33,062 nt of DNA, from positions 1 through 33,062 of the forward strand of contig CALCKU010000148.1 of NCBI GenBank assembly GCA_937965735.1. The letters run 5' to 3'. A program made the translations under genes and the position numbers. The notes under the pieces were generated by a model. The model ran no database searches. It was given only the letters and a program-made list of their open reading frames with translations, and had not been told where the DNA came from. The stretch is from an uncultured Caulobacterales bacterium. Its GTDB lineage: Bacteria > Pseudomonadota > Alphaproteobacteria > Caulobacterales > Maricaulaceae. Below, one piece after another: positions 25,777 through 33,062 of the stretch (position 1 is the stretch's first letter; each line of letters starts with the position of its first letter).

Positions 25777-26071
25777 AGTCGAATCAGATTTCATCAACTA
25801 TGTGGACGGTGATTACTGGGATGTGATGACAGACGCTGAGAAATGCAATTTCATGCGTGAACTGACGCGTGAGTTGCAAGACCATCACCCACTTTGGGGC
25901 ATAGATGTTCTGCCGCTCACAAAATGCAACTCTTCTGATGATTACATGGCATTATTGCCAAACAATCAGGTCGCCATCATTCATCTCACATGGTCGCGAC
26001 GCCCAGAACTGCCAGGCTGTCCAAGTTTTGAAATACTGCCTTCTATTGAGGCGTCTCGCAGCTATTTTTAG
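25769..26071 (+). CDS. Small conserved-looking hypothetical protein coupled to serC
   Basis: The ATG at 25769 overlaps the last 8 bp of serC, which argues for translational coupling. The ORF track instead opens at a TTG inside serC (25748). The 100-residue product is acidic and aromatic, without membrane segment or signal peptide: DGDYWDVMTDAEKCNFMRELTRELQDHHPLWG, then NNQVAIIHLTWSRRPE, ending in EILPSIEASRSYF. I recognise no family. Its place between serC and serA suggests co-expression with serine synthesis, not necessarily a role in it. Confidence 0.72.
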   Translation: MLKVESDFINYVDGDYWDVMTDAEKCNFMRELTRELQDHHPLWGIDVLPLTKCNSSDDYMALLPNNQVAIIHLTWSRRPELPGCPSFEILPSIEASRSYF

Positions 26072-26121
26072 CCGCAAAGTTTGAACTGTCCATTATCGTC
26101 CTATTCTAAGAAGAAGAACCC

Positions 26122-27696
26122 ATGCCTAAAGTTTTAATCGCTGATAAAATGTCCGTTTCAGCCACGGAAGTCTTTAAAAATCGCGGCGTTGATGTCGATG
26201 TCATCACAGGCCTGACAAAAGATGAGCTTATAAAAATCATTCCTGAATATGACGGTTTGGCTGTGCGGTCATCCACATCGCCCGACGCCGAAATCATTAC
26301 GGCTGCCAAAAATTTAAAAGTCATTGGGCGCGCAGGTATTGGCGTTGATAATATCCATATCCCTAGCGCAACAGATCGCGGCATTGTTGTAATGAACACG
26401 CCATTTGGCAACGCGGTCACAACCGCCGAGCATGCTATAGCCATGTTATTTTCTGCCGCGCGGCAAATTCCCTCTGCGTCAAACCGAACACAAAACGGAG
26501 AATGGCCAAAGTCTGATTTCAAAGGCGTTGAACTGTTTAACAAAACGCTTGGCATTATTGGGTGCGGGAACATTGGTGCGCTTGTGGCCGAACGAGCGTT
26601 AGCCCTTAAGATGAAGATCATTGCCTTTGACCCCTATCTAACACCAGAACGCGCCGTCAAATTGGGTGTTGAAAAAGTAGATATTGAAACCGTGTTTAAA
26701 CGCGCGGATGCGATTACTTTGCATACCCCTCTTGTTGAGAGCACCCGCAATATCGTCTCTGAAGAGAATTTGGCGCTAACAAAAAAAGGTGTCATTATTG
26801 TCAATTGCGCACGCGGGGGCCTTGTGGATGAGGAGGCCCTGAAAGCGGCCTTAGAAAGCGGTCATGTTCGCGCCGCCGCCCTCGATGTTTTCGCAGTCGA
26901 ACCGGCTAAAACAAATCCGTTATTTGGTACGCCTAATTTTATCGCGACTCCACATCTCGGCGCGTCCACACTCGAAGCGCAAGAAAATGTCGCCGTACAA
27001 ATCGCGGAACAAATGTCTGATTATCTTTTGACAGGGGCGGTTTCGAACGCGCTAAATACGCCGTCTATTACCGCAGAAGAAGCCCCGCGCCTTATGCCGT
27101 GGATTGATCTGGCAGATAAGCTCGGCACAATGATGGGACAGCTTTTACAAACACCCGCTAAAAGTGTTGAACTCACATATAAAGGCCAAATCACACAACT
27201 TAACACGAACCCCTTATCGGCAGCGGCCCTTGCAGGGCTTTTGAAAACGGCTATGCCCGAAGCGAATATGGTCTCCGCGCCAAGTCTCGTAAAAGAGCGC
27301 GGCATCGCATTCAAAGAGAGTTATATTGACGAATCCGAACGGGCGGAAAGTCTGATCCGTATAATGGTTGAAACGGATGAACGCAAATTTGCCATTGTCG
27401 GCACGATCTACCGCGGTGAACCCCGCATTGTGCGATTGTTTGGCGTGTCAATGGACGCAGCCTTCACACCGCATATGCTTTATGTTCGTAATGAAGACCG
27501 TCCCGGTTTTGTCGGTCAACTCGGCAATCTTCTCGGGGACGCTAAAATCAATATCGCCACATTCTCAATGGGCCGAATGGAAGTGGGCGGTGAAGCTGTC
27601 TGCCTCGTGGCTATTGACGGCGGGGTTTCAGAAGTGACATTAAAATCAATCCGTGAACTCAATCATGTCAAAATAGTCGATCTCGTTTCGCTCTAA
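26122..27696 (+). CDS. serA: D-3-phosphoglycerate dehydrogenase
   Basis: SerA oxidises 3-phosphoglycerate with NAD, the first step of serine synthesis. The 524-residue protein is the long form. Substrate and NAD domains carry GRAGIGVDNIHIPSATDRG, GIIGCGNIGALVAERAL, NCARGGLVDEEAL and the catalytic His in TPHLGASTLEAQ. An intervening domain (~320-445) follows, then a C-terminal ACT domain (YVRNEDRPGFVGQLGNLLGDAKINIATFSMGR) that usually mediates serine feedback. It follows the small ORF by 50 bp, in the serC operon. Confidence 0.97.
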   Translation: MPKVLIADKMSVSATEVFKNRGVDVDVITGLTKDELIKIIPEYDGLAVRSSTSPDAEIITAAKNLKVIGRAGIGVDNIHIPSATDRGIVVMNTPFGNAVTTAEHAIAMLFSAARQIPSASNRTQNGEWPKSDFKGVELFNKTLGIIGCGNIGALVAERALALKMKIIAFDPYLTPERAVKLGVEKVDIETVFKRADAITLHTPLVESTRNIVSEENLALTKKGVIIVNCARGGLVDEEALKAALESGHVRAAALDVFAVEPAKTNPLFGTPNFIATPHLGASTLEAQENVAVQIAEQMSDYLLTGAVSNALNTPSITAEEAPRLMPWIDLADKLGTMMGQLLQTPAKSVELTYKGQITQLNTNPLSAAALAGLLKTAMPEANMVSAPSLVKERGIAFKESYIDESERAESLIRIMVETDERKFAIVGTIYRGEPRIVRLFGVSMDAAFTPHMLYVRNEDRPGFVGQLGNLLGDAKINIATFSMGRMEVGGEAVCLVAIDGGVSEVTLKSIRELNHVKIVDLVSL

Positions 27697-27954
27697 AACA
27701 CAGGGTTTAAACGTGAGTATCTAAAAAAGTCTCTGCAAATAAAACTGCAACGTCTTTTGGTGGGATCACTGGATAGAAGCGCTTGCAGGGTTTTCCAATA
27801 TAGGCACTTAGATATACCCATATTAAAGTCATTTGTGAGTCGTCACAACGTTACAAACGCGCTATGAGCTTAAAACGTTAAAGACATGAGTCTCTGTAAT
27901 TTTCTAATGGCTTCACAGTCATCAGCATAATATTTTAGAGACAGAATTTTTCTA

Positions 27955-27977
27955 GCACGCAAGACGCGTGCGTTTTT
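27955..27977 (+). terminator. Terminator-like hairpin just before purA
   Basis: GCACGC (27955-27960), loop AAGAC and GCGTGC (27966-27971) are followed by GTTTTT, which has the form of a rho-independent terminator. It lies 15 bp upstream of the purA GTG, directly before the TGAGGT ribosome binding site. It may stop serA transcripts, or act as an attenuator if the purA transcript starts upstream. Confidence 0.6.
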
Positions 27978-27991
27978 ACGTGAGGTTTACC

Positions 27992-29284
27992 GTGGCCAAT
28001 GTAGTTGTCGTAGGATCCCAATGGGGTGATGAAGGAAAAGGCAAAATCGTCGATTGGTTATCCAGTCGTGCAGATGTCATTGTCCGATTCCAAGGGGGGC
28101 ATAATGCGGGTCATACCTTAGTCGTTGACGGCGTAACCTATAAACTCTCCCTCCTGCCGTCTGGCGTAGTACGCGGTGGTAAGCTTTCCATAATTGGAAA
28201 CGGCGTTGTCCTTGACCCATGGGCATTTTTAAAAGAGGTAAAGCGGATTAAAGGTCAAGGCATAAAAATTACACCCGCAGATTTACAAATATCCGAATCG
28301 ACATCCCTCATCTTACCGATCCATTCAGAGCTTGACGGCATTCGTGAAAATCGTGTGGACGGCATTAAAATTGGTACGACCAAACGCGGTATTGGCCCCG
28401 CTTACGAAGACAAAATTGCCCGACGCGCAATACGGCTTTGTGACCTCGAAGACGAAACGCATTTATTATCACGCCTTGAAAACTTACTGCACCACCATAA
28501 TGCGCTAAGACGCGGCTTAGGCGAAACGGAAACCGACCCACAAGAGCTTTTTGAACTTTTGAAAGCGGTCGCGTCGAAGATCCTCCCGTTCATGGCCCCT
28601 GTCTGGCATAGCCTTGATGAGGCAAATCGTGCCGATAAACGGATATTGTTTGAAGGCGCACAGGGCACAATGCTTGACATTGACCACGGCACTTACCCCT
28701 TTGTAACCAGCTCTAACACCGTGGCTGGACAAGCCGCCGCAGGGTCTGGCATGGGACCACGATCGCTTAATTATGTTCTCGGCATTACAAAAGCCTACAC
28801 AACCCGCGTAGGCGAAGGCCCTTTCCCGACAGAACTTTTTGACGATATTGGTCATAGGCTCGGCGAGCGCGGACATGAATTTGGAACCGTAACAGGACGC
28901 CAAAGACGGTGTGGCTGGTTTGATGCGGTTATGGTTAAACAGGCCATTGTTACGGGCGGCATTACGGGCATTGCCTTGACCAAACTTGATGTACTGGATG
29001 GCTTGGCTGAAATAAAAATTTGTACAGCGTATAAATTAAACGGGAAAATTATTCGTCGCCTTCCCTCTGGCGCGACCAATCAAGCCACTATTGAACCCAT
29101 ATATGAAAGCCTTCCGGGTTGGACAGGCTCAACGCGCGGCGCGCGCTCTTGGGCTGACCTCCCCGCAGAAGCCGTTAAATATGTCCGTCGTGTGGAAGAG
29201 CTGATTGGCTGTCCCGTCTCTATGGTTTCGACGTCTCCAGAACGCGAAGATGTGATCTTGATGCGCGACCCGTTTAAGGCTTAA
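27992..29284 (+). CDS. purA: Adenylosuccinate synthetase
   Basis: PurA joins IMP and aspartate with GTP, the first committed step to AMP. From the GTG at 27992 the protein has 430 residues, the normal size, and begins [23 protein letters not shown]. Other motifs are [55 protein letters not shown] and [15 protein letters not shown]. The ORF track starts at an earlier GTG (27968) inside the terminator-like hairpin. The 27992 start is preferred because TGAGGT lies ~7 bp before it and homologues start there. A 271-297-bp leader separates it from serA. Confidence 0.97.
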   Translation: MANVVVVGSQWGDEGKGKIVDWLSSRADVIVRFQGGHNAGHTLVVDGVTYKLSLLPSGVVRGGKLSIIGNGVVLDPWAFLKEVKRIKGQGIKITPADLQISESTSLILPIHSELDGIRENRVDGIKIGTTKRGIGPAYEDKIARRAIRLCDLEDETHLLSRLENLLHHHNALRRGLGETETDPQELFELLKAVASKILPFMAPVWHSLDEANRADKRILFEGAQGTMLDIDHGTYPFVTSSNTVAGQAAAGSGMGPRSLNYVLGITKAYTTRVGEGPFPTELFDDIGHRLGERGHEFGTVTGRQRRCGWFDAVMVKQAIVTGGITGIALTKLDVLDGLAEIKICTAYKLNGKIIRRLPSGATNQATIEPIYESLPGWTGSTRGARSWADLPAEAVKYVRRVEELIGCPVSMVSTSPEREDVILMRDPFKA

Positions 29285-29305
29285 CGCATTTACAAAGGCG
29301 GGCCT

Positions 29306-29911
29306 ATGATTACACGATTATCGTTTTGGATAGGCCCTCTTATCTATGCCCTACTCGTCTTTGAGATGGGTCGATATTGGATTGCCCCCGATCCCAATAA
29401 TACGGACCGATTACAAACTCTGGCCGTTATGATGGTATTTGAATTTATCATGGTACATTCAGGTGTATTTATGGCCGTCATGCCTAAAAAAATATCACTC
29501 CTGTTTTTTGTGCCTGTATACGGTGTTTTCGCGCTGGCCATGAACACTATGGCCCCGGGCAATACAATCTTATGGATATATCTGAGCGTTGTCTTTGTGC
29601 GCATGCGGTTTGCTTTTTCAAACCCAAAAGGTTCAGAGCCTCAAATCGCAATAACCATTAGCCTTTGCGCCGTTTTAATCTATTTTGCCCTTTTAGTTAG
29701 TTTTATTCTAAACGCACACTTAGTACCAAAAATCGGATTAACCGATCAGTTTTTACTTGAAAGCGGGTATAAAGACAGCATCACGACAGGTGGGCTTCTT
29801 ACCGATATGCCACAAGTCTCTATGGCAATGGGCGTCGTATATTTCTCACTCCTCGCATTGATTGAAATTGTGATTCCTATTTTTTATTCAAAATCCAAAT
29901 CCGATTTATAG
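29306..29911 (+). CDS. Small integral membrane protein of unknown function
   Basis: The 201-residue protein has about five to six hydrophobic spans (for example SFWIGPLIYALLVFEMG, VMMVFEFIMVHSGVFMAVM, LLFFVPVYGVFALAM, ITISLCAVLIYFALLVSFIL and a final span ending VIPIFYSKSKSDL). No motif or enzyme signature is visible. It starts 21 bp after purA, with AAAGGCGGG before the ATG, so it may be read from the purA transcript. It precedes an EamA exporter gene by 54 bp. Confidence 0.75.
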   Translation: MITRLSFWIGPLIYALLVFEMGRYWIAPDPNNTDRLQTLAVMMVFEFIMVHSGVFMAVMPKKISLLFFVPVYGVFALAMNTMAPGNTILWIYLSVVFVRMRFAFSNPKGSEPQIAITISLCAVLIYFALLVSFILNAHLVPKIGLTDQFLLESGYKDSITTGGLLTDMPQVSMAMGVVYFSLLALIEIVIPIFYSKSKSDL

Positions 29912-29965
29912 CGACACATTTAACAAGAGTATTGACGCATATATCAAGGCCTGCAAGGCAGGATT

Positions 29966-30895
29966 ATGACTCAAACGCCCGATTCCAAACCTAAATCCAT
30001 AAGCCCCAAAGTCCTCGCATTATCCGCTATAACTTTAGTGTTTATCTGGGGTAGCGCCTTTACATTAATTGATGTGGGTGTGGCCCATATTGCGCCTATA
30101 TGGTTGGTGGCCTATCGCCTCTCCATTGGATGCCTCTTAGTGACGCTTTATGCCCTGTTCAGAGGACAACGGTTTCCAAAAATTCGTGACTCGCGCTGGA
30201 TTTGGTACTTATGTTTGGGTATCACAAGCTCTGTGCTCCCCTTTTTTCTTGTCACAACAGGTCAATTGAAAGTCGATAGCGGGCTGTCGGCGATTCTAAT
30301 TGGCTTTATGCCTATTATGACCATCATACTGGCGCATTTCTTTACCGATGAAAAACTCAATACGTTAAAATTACTTGGTTTCTCGGTTGGGCTTTTCGGA
30401 ATTATCCTATTATTTATGCCGGATGATTTTTCGTTTGAACTCGTCAAGGACTGGAAATCACAATTGATGATTATCATGGCAGCTTTTTGTTACGCTATAA
30501 CCACTGTCGGGGCTAAACGCGCGCCAGATACGCCGCCCAGTATCGCAGCAGCTATGATGTTGGTTATGGCAGCACTGATTGCTGTCATTGCCGCCCTGTT
30601 TTCAGGCTTGCCAGAATCGATCCCACCGACACCGAGTTTATTGGCCGCTATCGGGCTGGGTATCGGGTCAACAGGTATTGCCACGATATTATACCTCTAT
30701 GTTTTACAACTGACTGGGCCAAGCCTTATTGCCAAAGTGAATTATTTTGTGCCTGCCGTGTCCGTCTCTTTAGGCGTTATATTTCTAAATGAACCGCTGA
30801 CATTGCGCATTATTATCTCTTTCGGGATTATTATCTTAGGCATCATCATCGCGCGGCGCGGTGTCGACAAACCGATTACCCCAATCATTCGTTAG
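29966..30895 (+). CDS. EamA/DMT-superfamily transporter
   Basis: The 309-residue protein is composed of two EamA repeats of five membrane segments each. The first opens with ITLVFIWGSAFTLIDVGVAHIAPIWLVAYRL, a typical DMT start; the second ends with KVNYFVPAVSVSLGVIFLNEPLTLRIIISFGIIILGIIIARR. These permeases usually export amino acids or other small metabolites; the substrate is unknown. The ribosome binding region AAGGCAGGA sits in a small hairpin (CCTGC-AAG-GCAGG). Its TAG stop overlaps the thiD stop of the opposite strand. Confidence 0.88.
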   Translation: MTQTPDSKPKSISPKVLALSAITLVFIWGSAFTLIDVGVAHIAPIWLVAYRLSIGCLLVTLYALFRGQRFPKIRDSRWIWYLCLGITSSVLPFFLVTTGQLKVDSGLSAILIGFMPIMTIILAHFFTDEKLNTLKLLGFSVGLFGIILLFMPDDFSFELVKDWKSQLMIIMAAFCYAITTVGAKRAPDTPPSIAAAMMLVMAALIAVIAALFSGLPESIPPTPSLLAAIGLGIGSTGIATILYLYVLQLTGPSLIAKVNYFVPAVSVSLGVIFLNEPLTLRIIISFGIIILGIIIARRGVDKPITPIIR

Positions 30896-31767
30896 GGTTT
30901 CAATCCCTTCAAAACGGAGAAAGGGTTATTCCCGTTTGACGGCTCGGGTGTCGTATCATCCTCTGCATAACTCAAACCATGGTTTAATGGGCCATGCCCT
31001 GCACCAAGCTTTGGCGCGCTTTGGATACCCTCGAAAACAAAATCTCGCGCTGACATGACAGCAGCCTCTAGCGGATTGCCTAAAGCCATAGACGCCGCCA
31101 CAGCACTGGCAAGCGTACACCCTGTACCATGTGTATGCTTGCTGTGAAGTCTTGGCCCTGTCATCAAGCTCGCCCCGTCATCAGAGACAAGCACATCAAT
31201 CAGCGTTTTGCCCTTCAAATGCCCGCCCTTCATCAAAGCCGCATAAGCGCCCATCTCTAGTAATTTTTGCCCTGCCTTAGACAGATCCTCCGCCTCTTTA
31301 ATCGTAAGCCCCGTTAGGATTTCTGCCTCGGGCACATTCGGTGTCACGAGATCACAAAGCGGTAATAATTTGGTCTTCATCGCTTCAACCGCGTCAGTTG
31401 ATAATAGAGCGTCGCCACTCGTTGCCACCATGACAGGATCAAGGACAACAAAGGCTTCAATATCCGTAATAGCATTTGCTACGATGTCTATAATCTCTGA
31501 ATTCCCAAGCATACCAATTTTAATAACGTCTGCACCAATGTCAGATAAACAAACCTCTATTTGGGTTTTGACAAGCGCGGCAGGCATAAACTCAACCGCG
31601 TGAACCCCAACGGTATTTTGCGCTGTCACAGCCGTAATCGCCGTCATGGAATAGGCCCCGTAAGCGGCACATGTTTTAATGTCAGCCTGTATTCCAGCCC
31701 CGCCACCAGAGTCAGAGCCCGCAATGATCAGGACACGGCCAACAGATTTCGTATTAAGCTCAACCAT
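30892..31767 (-). CDS. thiD: Hydroxymethylpyrimidine/phosphomethylpyrimidine kinase
   Basis: ThiD phosphorylates hydroxymethylpyrimidine twice to the diphosphate used in thiamine synthesis. The 291-residue protein has VLIIAGSDSGGGAGIQADIKTC and AYGAYSMTAITAVTAQNTVGV at the N-terminus, VLDPVMVATSGDALL, and the anion-hole motif HGTGCTLASAVAA with the catalytic Cys context of ribokinase-like kinases. A ~35-residue tail follows the domain. Its ATG overlaps the folP stop by 8 bp, so folP-thiD are coupled. With thiL at 8-9 kb this is the second thiamine gene in the window. Confidence 0.95.
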   Translation of the reverse strand: MVELNTKSVGRVLIIAGSDSGGGAGIQADIKTCAAYGAYSMTAITAVTAQNTVGVHAVEFMPAALVKTQIEVCLSDIGADVIKIGMLGNSEIIDIVANAITDIEAFVVLDPVMVATSGDALLSTDAVEAMKTKLLPLCDLVTPNVPEAEILTGLTIKEAEDLSKAGQKLLEMGAYAALMKGGHLKGKTLIDVLVSDDGASLMTGPRLHSKHTHGTGCTLASAVAASMALGNPLEAAVMSARDFVFEGIQSAPKLGAGHGPLNHGLSYAEDDTTPEPSNGNNPFSVLKGLKP

Positions 31768-32605
31768 TCTCGATAGACTCCCAAATTTTCAGCGCCTGCA
31801 CAGTTTCCGCCACATCATGTACGCGCAGAATATCGGCACCGTTCGTAGCAGACCAAAGCGCACTCGCCAGTGAACCGCCCAAGCGATCATCGACATGGCT
31901 CCCATCTATCTTCCCAATAAAACTTTTACGAGACGTACCCATTAAAATTGGACAGCCGAGCGATCTAAAGCTCTCAAGGTTTGAGAGAAGTGAGAGGTTA
32001 TCGGCTAAGGTTTTGCCAAAGCCAATACCCGGATCAACGGTTATATTACTGCGCTCAATCCCTGCAAATTCTGCCGCATCTATTCGCCGTGCAAGCCAGT
32101 TTTTTATATCGCCAACCGTGTCACCGTAAACGGGATTATCCTGCATGGTCGCTGGCGAGCCTTGGATATGCATTAGGATAAGTGGACAGGCCAGATCGGC
32201 CGCAACAGCCTCTGAACGCGTGTCAAAGGTCAATGCCGTCACATCATTCCATATGTCCGCTCCCATATGAATCGCCGCTTCGGCTACATCAGGTTTGCGC
32301 GTATCAATCGAGATAAGCGGTTCACGGTCAAGGTCGCGCATCGCTTCGCGAAGGGCCGAGATAACGGGAACCGTGCGTAGGATTTCCTCTTTAATCGAAA
32401 TTGTGTCTGCACCGGGCCGCGTAGACTCGCCGCCAATATCAATAATATCTGCGCCCTCATCGATAAGCGCGAGCGCTTTTTGAACCGCTGTGTCTACATC
32501 CGCATGTCGTCCGCCATCCGAAAAGCTATCGGGCGTGACATTGAGAATTCCCATGATTTTTGGGCGCTGAAATATAAGGCTGGGGACAGACATATCAATT
32601 GGCAT
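31760..32605 (-). CDS. folP: Dihydropteroate synthase
   Basis: FolP joins p-aminobenzoate to the pterin diphosphate in folate synthesis and is the sulfonamide target. The 281-residue protein has IMGILNVTPDSFSDGG, DIIDIGGESTRPGAD, LISIDTRKPDVAE, DIWNDVTAL, LILMHIQGSPATM and TVDPGIGFGKTL, in the normal order. It follows ftsH on the same strand, a widespread arrangement. ATG at 32605; a second ATG at 32593 is possible. Confidence 0.96.
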   Translation of the reverse strand: MPIDMSVPSLIFQRPKIMGILNVTPDSFSDGGRHADVDTAVQKALALIDEGADIIDIGGESTRPGADTISIKEEILRTVPVISALREAMRDLDREPLISIDTRKPDVAEAAIHMGADIWNDVTALTFDTRSEAVAADLACPLILMHIQGSPATMQDNPVYGDTVGDIKNWLARRIDAAEFAGIERSNITVDPGIGFGKTLADNLSLLSNLESFRSLGCPILMGTSRKSFIGKIDGSHVDDRLGGSLASALWSATNGADILRVHDVAETVQALKIWESIENG

Positions 32606-32716
32606 CCTTCAATGTCGTCCAAATTAAAATGGTTTCCCATTTTCATAAGATCAAGCGATCACAAAAGATATATAGCTAAAATCAAACTTGAAGCTCACCT
32701 ATTCATCACGCCATTG

Positions 32717-32754
32717 AAGATATTAAACCTAGCATTTGGCAGGTTTAATATCTT
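32717..32754. terminator. Hairpin at the 3' end of ftsH
   Basis: A perfect 14-bp inverted repeat, AAGATATTAAACCT and AGGTTTAATATCTT around a 10-nt loop, overlaps the ftsH stop codon. No T-run follows on the minus strand, so it may be a transcript-stabilising or Rho-linked end rather than a classical intrinsic terminator. It lies 112 bp before folP. Confidence 0.55.
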
Positions 32755-33062
32755 AAGTCTCGGGTTGAGCATCACCTAATGGACGCGGTTTTTTCGTCGT
32801 CGGTACAGCCGATACGGACGGCTTAGCCGCAGCATCTGGACGCTTAGGTTTAATCCCATCGGACAATAGAACCGTAATCTCATCACCCGACAATGTCTCA
32901 TATTCAAGCAGAGCCTCGGCCAAAGCGACCCAATCCTTCTTTTTCTTTTTAAGGATTTCCAACGCTTTCTCATGCGCTTCAGTGACGAATCGTTTAATTT
33001 CAGACTCAATCAGTTTTGATGTTTCAGGAGAGATTGCAGACCCCCGACCAATTCCTGGGTGG
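32753..33062 (-). CDS. ftsH: ATP-dependent zinc metalloprotease FtsH, C-terminal part
   Basis: Only the last ~102 codons are in the window; the gene continues beyond 33062. In frame from the edge it reads HPGIGRGSAISPETSKLIESEIKRFV, then LKKKKKDWVALAEALLEYETLSGDEI, the conserved helical end of the FtsH peptidase domain, and a Lys/Pro/Ala-rich disordered tail. FtsH is the membrane-bound AAA protease that degrades sigma-32, SecY and other proteins. The ORF-track entry (69 aa) starts at an internal TTG and is too short. Confidence 0.93.
   Translation of the reverse strand, partial: HPGIGRGSAISPETSKLIESEIKRFVTEAHEKALEILKKKKKDWVALAEALLEYETLSGDEITVLLSDGIKPKRPDAAAKPSVSAVPTTKKPRPLGDAQPET

Noticed and set aside
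26106-26621. 171-codon minus-strand ORF opposite serA
   Set aside because: Antisense shadow of serA, rich in Ser/Pro/Thr as expected for an antisense frame.
1-33062. CRISPR array, prophage or conjugative module
   Set aside because: No regularly spaced repeats with variable spacers, and no integrase, capsid, relaxase or secretion genes were seen. The only mobile DNA is of insertion-sequence type.

Overview
The window looks like chromosome of an alphaproteobacterium, moderate in GC and probably a marine stalked or dimorphic lineage near Hyphomonadales/Maricaulales. That placement is inferred from gene order and protein style, not from a search. Several alphaproteobacterial neighbourhoods are recognisable: plsX-fabH-ihfA-merR next to tRNA-Pro; cytochrome bc1 chaperone (CBP3 type) divergent from bamE; glyA / nrdR-ribD-ribE-ribBA-ribH-nusB-thiL; serC-serA; and ftsH-folP.

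Layout. 1-550: 5' part of an IS1595-type transposase, cut by the window edge. 718-2736: an unrecognised lipoprotein facing heme A synthase. 2850-6434: tRNA-Pro(GGG), then (all on the minus strand) a MerR regulator, IHF-alpha, FabH and PlsX. 6435-6898: a gene-free gap with a 16-bp tandem repeat, where related genomes usually carry a DUF177/YceD gene. 6899-8118: bc1 chaperone and BamE. 8181-13087: a tight minus-strand operon nrdR-ribD-ribE-ribBA-ribH-nusB-thiL. Its RibD has only the reductase domain, and its RibBA has a GTP cyclohydrolase II-like domain without the zinc cysteines, so the first two pathway steps are not covered here. 13172-13993: a GIY-YIG endonuclease-like gene inserted between nrdR and glyA. 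14036-15343: glyA. 15467-17236: an insertion-sequence graveyard with remnants of two IS3-type transposases and a nearly complete IS3-family element with 31-bp inverted repeats. The orfA/orfB junction of that element appears damaged. 17328-18395: a membrane-anchored metallo-beta-lactamase-fold hydrolase.

18406-24467 holds the most interesting block. A four-gene minus-strand operon encodes an AstA-like N-succinyltransferase, a fused alpha/beta thiamine-diphosphate E1 dehydrogenase, a stand-alone FabD-like acyltransferase lacking the usual malonyl-binding Arg, and a glutaryl-CoA dehydrogenase. It is divergent from an Lrp/AsnC regulator. The 94-bp intergenic region carries a perfect 13-bp inverted repeat whose spacer coincides with the regulator's predicted -10 box. 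I read this as an amino-acid-responsive acyl-CoA catabolic unit whose substrate is not evident.

24500-27696: serine biosynthesis (serC, a small overlapping ORF, serA) behind a structured leader that fits the alphaproteobacterial serC RNA motif. 27955-29284: purA, preceded by a terminator-like hairpin just upstream of its ribosome binding site. 29306-30895: a small membrane protein and an EamA/DMT exporter. 30892-33062: ftsH (3' end only), folP and thiD on the minus strand, with thiD ending tail-to-tail inside the stop codon of the exporter.
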